A program made the position numbers and the translations under genes. Positions 18,193 to 26,146 of a DNA stretch of 64,000 nucleotides are shown here, in pieces (positions within the stretch are counted from its first letter, which is position 1; each line of letters opens with the position of its first letter). This stretch comes from Nocardia brasiliensis IFM 10847 (GTDB taxonomy: Bacteria; Actinomycetota; Actinomycetes; Mycobacteriales; Mycobacteriaceae): contig NZ_BAUA01000100.1 of the NCBI RefSeq assembly GCF_000710915.1, forward strand, positions 1-64,000, in the 5' to 3' direction. The notes beneath the pieces are model-generated. The model did no database searches, was not told the origin of the DNA, and worked only from the letters and a program-made list of their open reading frames with translations.

Positions 18193-18221
18193 TCTCACGT
18201 TCCGGCTCGGGCACGCGTCTA
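18193..18221 (+). promoter_or_regulatory. ECF-type promoter-like site 2, upstream of the second methyltransferase
   Basis: TCTCACGTT (18193-18201), 14 nt, then CGTCTA (18216-18221), the same two boxes at the same spacing as at 15998-16026 while the spacer differs in sequence. It starts right after the stop of the Ada-like gene. A start of transcription near 18228 would leave a 26-nt leader with the ribosome-binding site GAAGGAG at 18241-18247. Confidence 0.7.
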
Positions 18222-18253
18222 CCTGGAGTGGAGATCGAACGAAGGAGTCGGAT

Positions 18254-18760
18254 ATGAATACAGCCGCACGTACCGTGCACACCTCGGTCCTCGGGAATCT
18301 GCATCTGACAGCAGGGCCCGCGGGTCTCACCCGCGTCGAGTTCACGAACGCACCCGCCGCTGCGCCGACCGCCGAGAACTCCTGTGCGCTGCAGTATCTG
18401 CTCGCCGCGGTCCGGCAGATCGACGCCTACCTGGCGGGCACCCGCCGCGAATTCACCGTGCCGCTGGACCGTTCCGGTTGGAGTGCCTTCGATCGGGACG
18501 TGCTGTCCGCGCTCGAGACCGGCACGCCCTACGGCCACACCACCACCTACGGCGCACTGGCCCGTGCTCTCGGACGTGGTCGCGCCGACGCCCGCAAGGT
18601 CGGCGGTGCACTCGCCAGGAACCCGCTGCTGCTGCTCATCCCGTGCCATCGCGTGCTCGGCGCGGGCGGCGCGCTCACCGGTTACGCGGGTGGGTTGCCC
18701 GCGAAACGCGCGCTGCTCGACCTCGAATCACCCGATCTCCGTTTGCCCTTGGCGGTCTGA
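18254..18760 (+). CDS. Methylated-DNA--protein-cysteine methyltransferase, short form
   Basis: The 168-residue protein has the acceptor motif LIPCHRVLGAGGALTGYAGG with Cys131 and the DNA-binding segment FDRDVLSALETGTPYGHTTTYGALA. It is close to the usual Ogt length and lacks the N-terminal extension of the copy at 16509. GAAGGAG at 18241-18247 fixes the ATG. It has its own copy of the sigma-type promoter, so it may be induced with the operon while being transcribed separately. Two methyltransferases in one regulon suggest backup capacity or different substrate preference. Confidence 0.9.
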   Translation: MNTAARTVHTSVLGNLHLTAGPAGLTRVEFTNAPAAAPTAENSCALQYLLAAVRQIDAYLAGTRREFTVPLDRSGWSAFDRDVLSALETGTPYGHTTTYGALARALGRGRADARKVGGALARNPLLLLIPCHRVLGAGGALTGYAGGLPAKRALLDLESPDLRLPLAV

Positions 18761-18815
18761 CCCGGGCGCGCGAGCGCCGAGCTACTTCCGGACGGAGACG
18801 GTTGGGGTCGGGCCC

Positions 18816-19784
18816 CTATGCCCCGATGGCGCGAGCCAGGTGCGGCCACGAGTCGTGCAGATCGGTCTCGAACTGTCCCCAGGTGTGCGCGCCCTCGGGC
18901 CGGTTGACGTGGATCACCGGCAGTCCGAGCTGGGTCAGCCGGGCCGCGAAGGCCGCCGTGCACGAGCTCGCGATCGCCTCGACCGGCGGGAACGGCAACC
19001 CGCCTTCGTCGATCGCGCCCGGCGTGCCGGTCGCGGCGGACAGGTAGATCGTCTTGCCGGCGAGCGCGGCCGCGTTGGCGAAGGCGTCGTGCACCCGCCA
19101 GATCGCGTCGCCGGGCGCGCCCCACATATTGGCCGTGTTCGCGCCGCCGCGTCCCACCTGCGCGTTGATCATCGCGGTGCCGAGCGCGTCGGCGGTCCAC
19201 GGGCAGCCGCTGTACGCCGCGACCGCGCTGTACAGGGGGCCGGACTGGATCGCGAGATCCACCGCCGAGCCCGCGCTCATCGACACCCCCGCGATCGCGT
19301 TGCGCCCGGTGCTGCCGAGCCGGGCGTCGAGCACGCCGGGCAATTCCTGGGTGAGGTAGGTCTGCCACTTGTTGCGGCCGATCACCGGATCGTCGGCTAC
19401 CCAGTCCGTGTACAGACTGAACTTGCCGCCCACCGGCATCACCACGTTGACGTGCTTGTCCGCGAAGAACTCCCGCACATCGGTGTCGTCCCACCAGGAG
19501 ATGCCGTCCTCGCCGCCGCCGATGCCGGTGAGCAGGTACAGCGTCGGCGCGGGCCCGCCGGCGGCGCGGATCACGCGGTTGCTCACCACGCGATCCATCG
19601 CGGGCGAGTACACGTCGATGCGCGAGATGGTGTCGGCCAGCGGCACCTCCTCCACCAGGCGCGCCTGCGCCGCGGCGGGCCGCACGGCCAGCACGGTCAG
19701 CACCAGGCAGGCGGCCAGCACCCCGGCCGCGGAGATCAAAGACTTTGAAACCGGCATGGTTTCGCTATACCGCCGGATGATCAT
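18816..19784 (-). CDS. Secreted esterase / mycolyltransferase of the antigen 85 family
   Basis: The 322-residue protein starts with a signal peptide (AGVLAACLVLTVLAVRPAAA, cut near residue 40). It then shows the alpha/beta-hydrolase pattern of antigen 85: LLTGIGGGEDGISWW in the first part, the nucleophile segment GVSMSAGSA with Ser168, and a C-terminal GAHTWGQFE holding the likely catalytic His. Enzymes of this kind move mycolic acids onto trehalose and arabinogalactan outside the membrane, fitting a mycolic-acid actinomycete. AGGGGG lies 7 nt upstream of the ATG. A downstream Met (MPVSK, residue 10) is an alternative start. It is divergent from the TetR gene at 20040. Confidence 0.85.
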   Translation of the reverse strand: MIIRRYSETMPVSKSLISAAGVLAACLVLTVLAVRPAAAQARLVEEVPLADTISRIDVYSPAMDRVVSNRVIRAAGGPAPTLYLLTGIGGGEDGISWWDDTDVREFFADKHVNVVMPVGGKFSLYTDWVADDPVIGRNKWQTYLTQELPGVLDARLGSTGRNAIAGVSMSAGSAVDLAIQSGPLYSAVAAYSGCPWTADALGTAMINAQVGRGGANTANMWGAPGDAIWRVHDAFANAAALAGKTIYLSAATGTPGAIDEGGLPFPPVEAIASSCTAAFAARLTQLGLPVIHVNRPEGAHTWGQFETDLHDSWPHLARAIGA

Positions 19785-20039
19785 GATGAAACCCCCTGTG
19801 CCGCGACCCGATCCAGAGCTGGTCGGCCGCTGCTGCCCGGCGACGGGCCGATTCGCCCACGCGCACCGTGCCGTACCGCCGCACCGCAGTTACCGTCCGG
19901 CTTCCAGGCTACGAGCCGCGGCGGCGACGCGGTGGCCCTGAGAAAGTGGGGCACCACAATCCGGGTCGGGCTCGGCGCCCGCCGGTCTGTGCGGCCCTGC
20001 AATACGCTGCTCTTCCGTGATCGCGCGACCGGAGGACCT

Positions 20040-20636
20040 ATGACCAGTGACCAGCAGCCGGCCAGCCGCAAGAAGGACGCGGCGAGCACCAGGGCCGCGA
20101 TTCTGGCGGCGGCCCAGGAGCTTTTCGCCGAGCGCGGCTACGAGCGTGCCACGGTGCGCGATATCGCGGCGCGCGCCGAGGTGAATCAGGCGTTGCTGTT
20201 CCGGTACTTCGGCAACAAGGACGAGCTGTTCCGGGCGGCGCTCGCCGATCGTGAGCGCCGAGTGCTCGAGCAGGGTCCGGCCGAAACTCTGCTCGGCCGG
20301 GTGCTCGCGTGGGCGTTGCAGTCCGAGGGCGAACCGGCCCGCGGCAACTGGCTGCAAGCCGCCTTGCGCTCGAGCGGCCACGACGAGGGCGCCTCGGCGA
20401 TCCGGCGGGAACTGGGCGACGACTACGTGCGCGCGCTGTCTTCGCTGAGCGACGACCCGGACGCGGAGTTGCTGGCCGATCTGGTGCTCGCCTGGGTGCT
20501 CGGCGTCGGCCTGATGCGCTCGGTGCATCGGCGCGAACCGCTGGCGAGCGCCGATCCCGCGGTGGTTGCCCGGCATGTGCTGCGCGCGGCGCAGGTGCTG
20601 CTCGCTGGAGTCGACGTGAATTTCCCTCCGCCGTAA
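20040..20636 (+). CDS. TetR-family transcriptional regulator
   Basis: The 198-residue protein has an N-terminal TetR helix-turn-helix (ILAAAQELFAERGY, ATVRDIAARAEVNQALLFRYFGNKDELF, residues 19-62) and a C-terminal ligand domain with TetR_C-like helices. GGAGGACCT directly precedes the ATG. The next gene, a P450, has a promoter overlapped by a 20-bp perfect palindrome 50 bp after this stop, so repression of the P450-ferredoxin unit in response to a substrate-like ligand is the simplest reading. Confidence 0.88.
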   Translation: MTSDQQPASRKKDAASTRAAILAAAQELFAERGYERATVRDIAARAEVNQALLFRYFGNKDELFRAALADRERRVLEQGPAETLLGRVLAWALQSEGEPARGNWLQAALRSSGHDEGASAIRRELGDDYVRALSSLSDDPDAELLADLVLAWVLGVGLMRSVHRREPLASADPAVVARHVLRAAQVLLAGVDVNFPPP

Positions 20637-20649
20637 CGAAATCCGTCCG

Positions 20650-20678
20650 TTGACGGGGCGTTGTGAGCTGCCTAACAT
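20650..20678 (+). promoter_or_regulatory. Sigma-70 promoter for the P450-ferredoxin unit
   Basis: TTGACG (20650-20655) and TAACAT (20673-20678) are separated by exactly 17 bases. The predicted transcription start, near 20685, is next to the palindrome at 20686-20705, an ideal place for repression. Confidence 0.7.
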
Positions 20679-20685
20679 GGGATGA

Positions 20686-20705
20686 ATGTAAGCGCGCGCT
20701 TACAT
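20686..20705. promoter_or_regulatory. TetR operator candidate, 20-bp perfect palindrome
   Basis: ATGTAAGCGCGCGCTTACAT reads the same on both strands. It covers the expected transcription start of the P450 gene. A Met codon at 20682 in frame with the P450 would translate through it, so the real start is the later ATG at 20739. Confidence 0.72.
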
Positions 20706-20738
20706 CGCCCAGTGCCGGCGTCGGGAAAGGGAGAGCTC

Positions 20739-21941
20739 ATGACCGCGAGTGCCGAGGTTCGCCGATACCCCTTCGGTGAGCCGTTCCGTCTCGATATCGA
20801 CCCGCTCTATGCGCAACTGCGCCGCGAGGAGCCGATCACGCGCGTCCAGCTGCCCTACGGCGGTGCGGGCTGGCTGGTCACCCGCTACGAGGACGTCAAA
20901 CTCGTGCTCGCCGACCAACGCTTCAGCCGCAGCGCGGCGGTGGAGCGCGAGGACATCCCGCGGGCCACTCCCGAACCCGCGCGCCGCAATTCGTTGCTCA
21001 GCATGGACCCGCCCGAGCACAGCAGGCTGCGCAAGCTGGTGGCCAAGGCGTTCACCGGCCGCCGCGTCGAGCTGCTGCGCCCGCGTGCGCAGGAGATCGT
21101 GGACGAGCGCCTGGCCGCGATCGAACGGCTCGGCCCGCCCGCCGATCTGGTCGAACAGCTGGCACTGCCGCTGCCGGTCACGGTGATCTGCGAAATGCTC
21201 GGTGTCCCACCGCGAGACCAGCATCGATTCCGCGACTTCTCCGACACCGTGCTGTCCACCACCGCTTACACCCGCGAGCAGATCGCCGCGGCGCGGGTGA
21301 ATCTGGAGGCCTACCTCGCGGAGTTGGTCGCGCAACGCCGGGCGGAGCCGACCGACGACCTGCTCGGCGCGCTGGTCGCCGCCCGGGACGACGAGGACCG
21401 GCTGACCGAAGACGAATTGGTCAATCTCGGTATCGGCCTGTTGATCGCGGGCCACGAGACCACGGCCAACCAGCTCGCGAACTTCACCTACGTCCTGCTC
21501 ACCAACCCTGGGCAGTGGGAAATGCTCTGTGCCCGACCGGATTCGGTCCCCGCGGCGATCGAGGAACTGCTGCGCTACGTCCAATTGGGTTCCGGCGGTT
21601 CGTCTCCCAGGATCGCCACCGAAGACATCGAACTCTGCGGCGTCACCGTGCGGGCGGGCGAAGCGGTTTTCGTGAACACCCAGGCCGCCAATCGCGACGA
21701 GGCCGTGTTCACCGACCCGGAGACCCTCGATCTGGCCCGGCAGCACAACCCGCACTTGGCTTTCGGGCACGGCGTGCACCACTGCCTCGGCGCGCAACTG
21801 GCCCGGGTCGAGCTCCAGGTGGCGCTAGGCTCGTTGCTGCGGCGGTTCCCGACCCTGCGCCTCGCGGTGCCGATCGAGGACGTGCCGTGGAAAACCGGCC
21901 TCCTGGTGCGGGGGCCGAAGGCGCTACCGGTGAGCTGGTGA
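20739..21941 (+). CDS. Soluble cytochrome P450 paired with a ferredoxin
   Basis: The 400-residue protein is a typical class I bacterial P450. It has MDPPEHSRLRKLVAKAFT, the I-helix LLIAGHETTANQ (about 233-244), ExxR in EELLR and the haem loop LAFGHGVHHCLGAQLAR with Cys349 as ligand. AAAGGGA upstream supports the ATG at 20739. The gene is followed 5 bp later by a [3Fe-4S] ferredoxin that should deliver electrons. It resembles CYP105-type enzymes in layout; the family number and substrate are not established. Control by the TetR protein at 20040 is inferred from the operator. Confidence 0.9.
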   Translation: MTASAEVRRYPFGEPFRLDIDPLYAQLRREEPITRVQLPYGGAGWLVTRYEDVKLVLADQRFSRSAAVEREDIPRATPEPARRNSLLSMDPPEHSRLRKLVAKAFTGRRVELLRPRAQEIVDERLAAIERLGPPADLVEQLALPLPVTVICEMLGVPPRDQHRFRDFSDTVLSTTAYTREQIAAARVNLEAYLAELVAQRRAEPTDDLLGALVAARDDEDRLTEDELVNLGIGLLIAGHETTANQLANFTYVLLTNPGQWEMLCARPDSVPAAIEELLRYVQLGSGGSSPRIATEDIELCGVTVRAGEAVFVNTQAANRDEAVFTDPETLDLARQHNPHLAFGHGVHHCLGAQLARVELQVALGSLLRRFPTLRLAVPIEDVPWKTGLLVRGPKALPVSW

Positions 21942-21946
21942 GACTC

Positions 21947-22177
21947 ATGACCGAGCAGAAATGGCAGATCACAGTCGACCGAGAGCAGTGCCTCGGTTCC
22001 GGCATGTGCGTCGGGATGGCACCCGAACACTTCACCCTGGTCGACGGACGCTCCAGCCCGATCGCCGACACCGTCGCTCCGGACGAATTCGTCGTCGACG
22101 CCGCCGAATCGTGCCCGATCGAGGCGATCCGGGTGCTGGCCGCCGGCACCGGCGAGGTCATCGCACCCGGTCCCTAG
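21947..22177 (+). CDS. [3Fe-4S] ferredoxin
   Basis: The 76-residue protein has C15-LGSGM-C21 and C56-P, three cysteines in the pattern of the one-cluster 3Fe-4S ferredoxins that serve bacterial P450s. The start could be the ATG at 21947 or the in-frame GTG at 21938, which overlaps the P450 stop. It is cotranscribed with the P450 at 20739 and is its likely redox partner. No ferredoxin reductase is in this unit. Confidence 0.9.
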   Translation: MTEQKWQITVDREQCLGSGMCVGMAPEHFTLVDGRSSPIADTVAPDEFVVDAAESCPIEAIRVLAAGTGEVIAPGP

Positions 22178-22316
22178 CGAACAAAGCCGTCCGAATAACG
22201 ATTACCTGCGGCGATAGGGTGAATCTCACGTTGCGCCGACGGCCGGTCCCGTCCTACTGTCGATCCGCGAGCCGAGTTGGATGATCAGGAGAAGTCCGAC
22301 CTGAGGCGGTGACCCG

Positions 22317-23516
22317 ATGGCCGACGGGCGATCGATGTTTCGAACGTGGTGGCAAGACCCGGTCGACTATCGCCGACTGGTCGAGACCTTCGGGTCCCAT
22401 TCGGCGCTGGGCCGATTCAAGTTCATGCTCGGCGCCGGTGGGATCGTCATGCTGACCATCGCGGTGCTCGCATCGATCGCGCAGGGGGATGTGGCCGGCC
22501 CGGTCGGCGAGGTGCAGGGCATCGTGGAAGCGCTCGTAGCGGGCGCCTGGACGGTGCGCTGGTGGTTCTTGCCGTGGCCGCGGGAGAAGGAATCGCTGCT
22601 CTGGATCGTCTTCTTCGATCTCGATACCGCCGCCAACGACGTGCTGGTGCACGACCGGGTCGTCGGCGTGCTCGGGGTGGTGCTGCTGACCGCGATCGGC
22701 GCGTATGTGACCGTCTTCCACGGTCCGCGGGTGCTCGCGCTGCACATCGGCTGGACGCTGCTGACGAGCGTGGTGCTCGCGACGTTGATGGTCCAGGGCG
22801 CGCTGGCGGACAACAAGCCGACCACCCGCACGGCCGATCTCGCCCTCGGCCTCGCGGTGGTGCTGGTGATGATGGTCGTGGTCGGCGTGATGCTTCCGTT
22901 CATCCAGTTCAGTCACTGGCTGCTGCGCAAGGACGCGCTCTCGGATCCGCTGACGGGGCTGCTGAACCGGCGCGGGCTCGACAACCGGCTGCCGTCGTAT
23001 CTGGGCCACGGCCGCCGCGGCGCCGCCTACGTCGCCACGCTGGACCTGGACCGCTTCAAGGTCGTCAACGACACCTTCGGGCATCCGTTCGGTGACGAGG
23101 TCCTGGTGCGTACGGGTGAGCGGTTGCGCGCGGCCGCCGACGCGGACGCGCTGATCGCGCGCACCGGTGGGGAGGAGTTCGTGGTCGTCGGATATCTCCG
23201 CGAGGATCCGGCGGCGGTCGGCGAGCGGTTGCGCGACGCGCTCGCGACCATGCCGGACCTGCCGGTGCGGATCACGGCCAGCGTCGGCGTCGCGGTGCTC
23301 GATCCCTGTCATCCCAAGGCCGTCTACACCTCGGCGCTCTATCGCGAACTGCTGCGCGGCTCCGACTCGGCGATGTACCGGGCCAAGCGGCTCGGTGGCA
23401 ATGCGGTGGTACTCGCCGAGCAGAACGAACCGAACTCGGCCCGGCCATGGCGCGTCCCGGACCGGCGCGCCATGGCGGACCTGCGGTGGCATCCGGAGAT
23501 GCTGTACCGGGGTTGA
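22317..23516 (+). CDS. Membrane-bound GGDEF protein (diguanylate cyclase), intact paralogue
   Basis: The 399-residue protein begins MADGRSMFRTWWQDPVDYRRL, spans the membrane several times in residues 35-205, and ends in a GGDEF domain (DPLTGLLNRRG, DLDRFKVVND, signature GGEEF in ARTGGEEFVVVG). It should make cyclic-di-GMP, perhaps sensing a membrane signal. It is colinear with the gene at 5671 over its whole length, and both share GAGGCGGTGACC before the start, so the two are paralogues about 16.6 kb apart. No EAL domain is fused or adjacent. Confidence 0.88.
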   Translation: MADGRSMFRTWWQDPVDYRRLVETFGSHSALGRFKFMLGAGGIVMLTIAVLASIAQGDVAGPVGEVQGIVEALVAGAWTVRWWFLPWPREKESLLWIVFFDLDTAANDVLVHDRVVGVLGVVLLTAIGAYVTVFHGPRVLALHIGWTLLTSVVLATLMVQGALADNKPTTRTADLALGLAVVLVMMVVVGVMLPFIQFSHWLLRKDALSDPLTGLLNRRGLDNRLPSYLGHGRRGAAYVATLDLDRFKVVNDTFGHPFGDEVLVRTGERLRAAADADALIARTGGEEFVVVGYLREDPAAVGERLRDALATMPDLPVRITASVGVAVLDPCHPKAVYTSALYRELLRGSDSAMYRAKRLGGNAVVLAEQNEPNSARPWRVPDRRAMADLRWHPEMLYRG

Positions 23517-23519
23517 GGC

Positions 23520-24338
23520 TCAGTTGCCTTGGGCGGCAGCGGAAACCGGCTGCCACTGCTGCCAGAGCGCGAGCCGGGACTCGTATTCCGCGGTCGCGAT
23601 GGACAGCGGGATCTCGCCGAGGAACATGCGCAGCGGCGGCTGGTCCGCGTCGACCACCGCCAGGATCGCGGCGCCGGTCGCCTCGGGATCACCGGAGCGC
23701 TGCACGGCCCGCTGTGCCGCCCGGCGCTCGCGTGCTCCGTCGTAGGCGGGGTTGGGGGTGGCGTGTTTGGACGACGGACCGGCCCAGTCGGTACCGAACC
23801 CGCCGGGTTCGATCAGCGTCACGTGGATGCCGAACTCCGCGACCTCCTGAGCCAGCGACTGCGAGAACGCCTCCAGCGCCCACTTGGACGCGTGGTACGC
23901 GCCGAGGTTCATGAACGCCGCGATGCCGCCGATGCTGGAAACCTGCAGGATGTGACCGCTGCCCTGGGCCCGCAGGATCGGCAGCGCCGCCTGGGTGACC
24001 CACAGCGCGCCGAACACGTTGGTCTCGAACTGGGCGCGGAACTGCTCCTCGGTCAGCTCCTCGATCATGCCGAACTGCCCGTAGCCCGCGTTGTTGACGA
24101 CCACGTCGAGCCGGCCGAAGTGCTGTGCGGCCTGCTGTACGGCGGCGAAATCGCCCGCCCGATCGGTGACGTCCAGCCGGATCGGCAGGAACGTCTCGGG
24201 GTACCGGGCGGTGAGATCGTCGAGCGTGCTCAGGTCGCGGGCGGTGCCGGCGACACGGTCACCGCGGCCCAGTGCGGCAAGCGCCCATTCCCGGCCGAAA
24301 CCCCGGGAGACGCCGGTGATGAACCAGATTTTGCTCAT
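23520..24338 (-). CDS. Short-chain dehydrogenase/reductase
   Basis: The 272-residue classical SDR has the cofactor motif TGVSRGFG (residues 8-15), NNAGYG in the middle, a catalytic SxxxxYxxxK region (SSIGGIAAFMNLGAYHASKWA) and an IEPGGFGTDW loop. The start at 24338 (MSKIWFITG) is placed directly before the first beta strand; the frame stays open upstream without a sensible start. It is convergent with the GGDEF gene (3 bp apart) and divergent from the kinase. The substrate is unknown. Confidence 0.85.
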   Translation of the reverse strand: MSKIWFITGVSRGFGREWALAALGRGDRVAGTARDLSTLDDLTARYPETFLPIRLDVTDRAGDFAAVQQAAQHFGRLDVVVNNAGYGQFGMIEELTEEQFRAQFETNVFGALWVTQAALPILRAQGSGHILQVSSIGGIAAFMNLGAYHASKWALEAFSQSLAQEVAEFGIHVTLIEPGGFGTDWAGPSSKHATPNPAYDGARERRAAQRAVQRSGDPEATGAAILAVVDADQPPLRMFLGEIPLSIATAEYESRLALWQQWQPVSAAAQGN

Positions 24339-24501
24339 GAATCGACGGTAGTCACCTGGAGTGCGCTCCAAGCAAGGAGGGAATGCGTCACGGCGGCGAA
24401 GAACTCGGCAGCGTCCGGTCGGTCGCCGTCGGCGGGTGGGGCACGGCCTACGCGCGTTATGCTCGCCGTCGATCAGCATGCGTTCGACGGGAAGGATCGT
24501 A

Positions 24502-26040
24502 GTGTTAGGGGTGGGTGACACATTCGCCGACTACCTCGTCGACGGCGTGCTCGGCCAGGGTGGGATGGGCACCGTGTACCGGGCCCGGCATCCGCGGCTG
24601 CCCCGGCTGGTCGCGCTCAAACTGCTGCACCGGGCGATCTCGGAGGACCCGGAACTGCGTCGCCGGTTCGAGCAGGAAGCCAATGTCGTTGCCCGCCTGG
24701 AACATCCGGGCATCGTCGGCATCTACGATCGCGGTACCCAAGACGGGCACCTGTGGATCTCCATGCAGTACGTCGCGGGTACCGATGCGGCGCGGATGAA
24801 TCCGCGTGCCTTGACGCCCGCGCAGATCGTGCGGCTCGTCGCCGAGACCGCCGACGCGCTCGACTACGCGCACAGTCGCGGCGTGCTGCACCGTGACATC
24901 AAACCCGCGAATATCCTGCTGGCCGAACCGGACTCCGGCCGCGGGCCGCGGGCGATCCTCACCGATTTCGGCATCGCCCGCCAGCTCGACTCCGACACCA
25001 AGCTGACCGCCACCGGCACGTTCACCGCCACCCTCGCCTACGCCTCGCCCGAGCAGCTCTCCGGGGAGACGATCGATCATCGCGCCGACCAATACTCGCT
25101 CGCCTGCACGCTTTTCACGCTGCTGGCCGGGCAGACGCCGTTCCCCGCGACCAATCCGGGCCAGATCATCGCGGGCCACCTGGCCAAACCGGTGCCGCGG
25201 CTGAGCGAGGGCCGCCGCGATCTACCCGCGGCGTTGGACGAGGTGATCGGCCGCGCCATGGCCAAGCAGCGGCACGAAAGATTCGCCACCTGTAGCGAAT
25301 TCGCGCACGCGGCGGCGGCCGCGCTGCATCGGCCCGCGGTACCCGCCGCCCGACTGTCGCCGACGGTGCACAATGCGCGGCCCGAGTCCGCGCGATCGGA
25401 ACCGGTGCGGGCAGAACCCCATCGTCGGGATCCGCATCGCCCGACACCGCTGCGGGCCGAGGCGCAACGGCCCGAGACCCGCCGAGCGACCGTCGTGGAC
25501 GGCGATCCGCAGCGCCGGGTCGTCCCGACCCTGGTCGCTCAGTCGCCGAGTGCGGCCGGGCCCGCGGGCGCGTCGGTCTACCCCTGGAACATGTCGCCGG
25601 TGGGCGATCCGCCGCCACCGTCGGGCGCGACCGCGCGGACCGCCGCCGTGCTCGCCGGGATGTACGGCTTGATCTCGCTGCTTCCCACGTTCGCCGCGGC
25701 GACCGAACTGCGGTCGGGCAGACAGCGGGGGCCGGGCTTCGACTTCACCCTCGAATACCTCGCGGTCGGTTTTATGGGCGCCTTGCTGTCGGTCGTGCTG
25801 ATCTTCGGTGCTGTGGCTTTGCTGGCGCGTAAGCGCATCGGCCGCACGGTGGTGGTCGGCGGGTGCGGCCTGGCCGTGCTGGCGGCGTTGCTCGGCTTGG
25901 CGGTCAGCGCGGCGAACCACTACCCGATCGGCCGGACGTTCTGCGGCGGCGGGCTGGTCCTGTTCCTGATTCCGCTGTGGTGCGCGCTCGCTCCCCCGAC
26001 CGGTCGATGGCTCGCCTATCGACGCCCCGCTCGCCGCTGA
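24502..26040 (+). CDS. Membrane Ser/Thr protein kinase (PknB-like) with four C-terminal membrane segments
   Basis: The 512-residue protein has a full Hanks-type kinase domain in residues 8-275: glycine loop GQGGMGTVY, VALKLL, HRDIKPANI (Asp132) and DFGIAR, then ASPEQL. A Pro/Arg-rich linker (about 280-370) follows. The C-terminus has four hydrophobic segments from about 380 to 505 (e.g. LAVGFMGALLSVVLIFGAVA), not the single helix plus PASTA repeats of PknB. GTG at 24502 is chosen because GAAGGA at 24491-24496 is 5 nt upstream; a GTG at 24511 is the alternative. The activating signal may come through the membrane domain. Substrates are not evident from context. Confidence 0.88.
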   Translation: MLGVGDTFADYLVDGVLGQGGMGTVYRARHPRLPRLVALKLLHRAISEDPELRRRFEQEANVVARLEHPGIVGIYDRGTQDGHLWISMQYVAGTDAARMNPRALTPAQIVRLVAETADALDYAHSRGVLHRDIKPANILLAEPDSGRGPRAILTDFGIARQLDSDTKLTATGTFTATLAYASPEQLSGETIDHRADQYSLACTLFTLLAGQTPFPATNPGQIIAGHLAKPVPRLSEGRRDLPAALDEVIGRAMAKQRHERFATCSEFAHAAAAALHRPAVPAARLSPTVHNARPESARSEPVRAEPHRRDPHRPTPLRAEAQRPETRRATVVDGDPQRRVVPTLVAQSPSAAGPAGASVYPWNMSPVGDPPPPSGATARTAAVLAGMYGLISLLPTFAAATELRSGRQRGPGFDFTLEYLAVGFMGALLSVVLIFGAVALLARKRIGRTVVVGGCGLAVLAALLGLAVSAANHYPIGRTFCGGGLVLFLIPLWCALAPPTGRWLAYRRPARR

Positions 26041-26056
26041 CGGCTGCCCGGCTCGC

Positions 26057-26062
26057 TAGGGT
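26057..26062 (+). promoter_or_regulatory. -10 element (TAGGGT) upstream of a possible leader peptide
   Basis: TAGGGT is a frequent actinobacterial -10 hexamer. Seven bases further is GTG at 26069, which opens a 25-codon frame. No convincing -35 box was found. Confidence 0.4.
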
Positions 26063-26068
26063 AGCGGT

Positions 26069-26146
26069 GTGTTTGCCTGGGAGACTTCACGTGGCGGCAG
26101 CCTGCCCCTTGCCTGTCGGCCACTTTGCGCTCGCACGCTTCGATGA
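26069..26146 (+). CDS. Possible leaderless leader peptide, 25 residues
   Basis: GTG at 26069 opens a frame of 25 codons beginning MFAWETSRGG and ending in a TGA that overlaps the ATG at 26143 as ATGA. The predicted transcript start from TAGGGT coincides with the GTG. The peptide has two Cys and four Arg. Translational coupling to the secreted protein gene is possible; chance is not excluded. Confidence 0.3.
   Translation: MFAWETSRGGSLPLACRPLCARTLR

Noticed and set aside
22224-22256. A third TCTCACGTT, upstream of the GGDEF gene at 22317, with CGTCCTA downstream
   Set aside because: The second box differs and the gap is 17 and not 14 bases, so it does not match the two strict sites. It may be chance.
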